Part shown: in pieces, positions 7,916-7,963 of the stretch
How positions within the stretch are numbered: the first letter of the stretch is position 1
Layout of the letters: each line of letters begins with the position of its first letter
Assembly (NCBI GenBank): GCA_016764535.1
Contig: JAESRR010000258.1
Coordinates: 14,243 to 22,205 of the forward strand
From: Cohaesibacteraceae bacterium
GTDB lineage: Bacteria > Pseudomonadota > Alphaproteobacteria > Rhizobiales > Cohaesibacteraceae
Length of the DNA: 7,963 bases
Reading direction: 5' to 3'
Position numbers and translations under genes: made by a program
Notes under the pieces: model-generated
The model's input: the letters and a program-made list of their open reading frames with translations, nothing else
What the model was told of the DNA's origin: nothing
The model's database searches: none

Positions 7916-7963
7916 ATGATACCGGGACAGTTTTCCTATCTGAACCCCGCCAGTAAAGCGGAA
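7916..7963 (+). CDS. coxM: coxM start: aerobic CO dehydrogenase medium (FAD-binding) subunit, cut by right edge
   Basis: Only 16 codons are visible: MIPGQFSYLNPASKAE. The MIPG-x-F-x-Y-x-x-P-x-S pattern is the N-terminus of CoxM-type FAD subunits of molybdenum hydroxylases, including the Oligotropha carboxidovorans protein. In the complete enzyme CoxM passes electrons from the iron-sulphur subunit CoxS to FAD, while CoxL carries the Mo-Cu active site that oxidises CO to CO2. The call is strengthened by the divergent MHYT-LytTR regulator, a gene type tied to cox clusters. With so little sequence it could also be the FAD subunit of a related CoxMSL-like hydroxylase (form II or another substrate). 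coxS and coxL would be expected just beyond the window. Confidence 0.7.
   Translation, partial: MIPGQFSYLNPASKAE

Noticed and set aside
7521..7916. Open frames of about 60 codons on both strands in the intergenic region
   Set aside because: They have no ribosome sites, family motifs or sensible composition, and they overlap the repeats and the coxM control region.

Overview
The window looks like chromosomal DNA of an alphaproteobacterium, probably Hyphomicrobiales or a relative. This rests on gene content and protein flavour: a CoxC-like MHYT-LytTR regulator beside a coxM start, a ROK-regulated ABC transporter operon, and an IS110 element. The species cannot be read from the sequence.

Left part (about 1-4770, all minus strand): a three-gene ABC uptake operon of the FbpABC/AfuABC type in visible decay. 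The order is binding protein (4769-3847), ATPase (3765-2680), two-domain permease (2683 to beyond the left edge). The binding protein has no start codon or complete signal peptide and is frameshifted near 4215-4245. The permease carries a frameshift at 1741-1743, an IS110 insertion at 373-1472 and an in-frame TAA at 231-229. Only the ATPase reads through intact.

The IS110-family element is itself intact: 1100 bp, with a 311-residue DEDD/serine transposase and a 154-bp leader. The pre-insertion site can be rebuilt to the base (CTGGTCCCC/GGGGTGGTC), which restores the permease frame. The leader can fold into a bridge-RNA (seekRNA) shape. One loop carries an 8-nt copy of the flanking target, a second region carries matches to both element ends, and joining the ends would create a promoter that starts at the first stem. 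This is the most interesting signal here. The RNA class is known, but this individual guide-target pair is readable directly from the sequence.

Middle (4747-6308): a divergent ROK-family regulator (4790-5929) that lacks the ROK catalytic Asp and zinc signature, so it is probably purely a transcription factor. A 13-bp palindrome sits between its candidate promoter hexamers. Its 3' end runs into the C-terminal remnant of a MarR-type regulator (about 5905-6096), followed by about 210 bp with no gene.

Right part (6309-7963): a membrane MHYT sensor fused to a LytTR DNA-binding domain (7520-6309, minus), divergent across a 395-bp intergenic region from the first 16 codons of coxM, the FAD subunit of aerobic carbon monoxide dehydrogenase (7916 to beyond the right edge). 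The intergenic region holds paired direct repeats that are candidate LytTR operators. Together these suggest a CO-oxidation locus with its own membrane-bound regulator.
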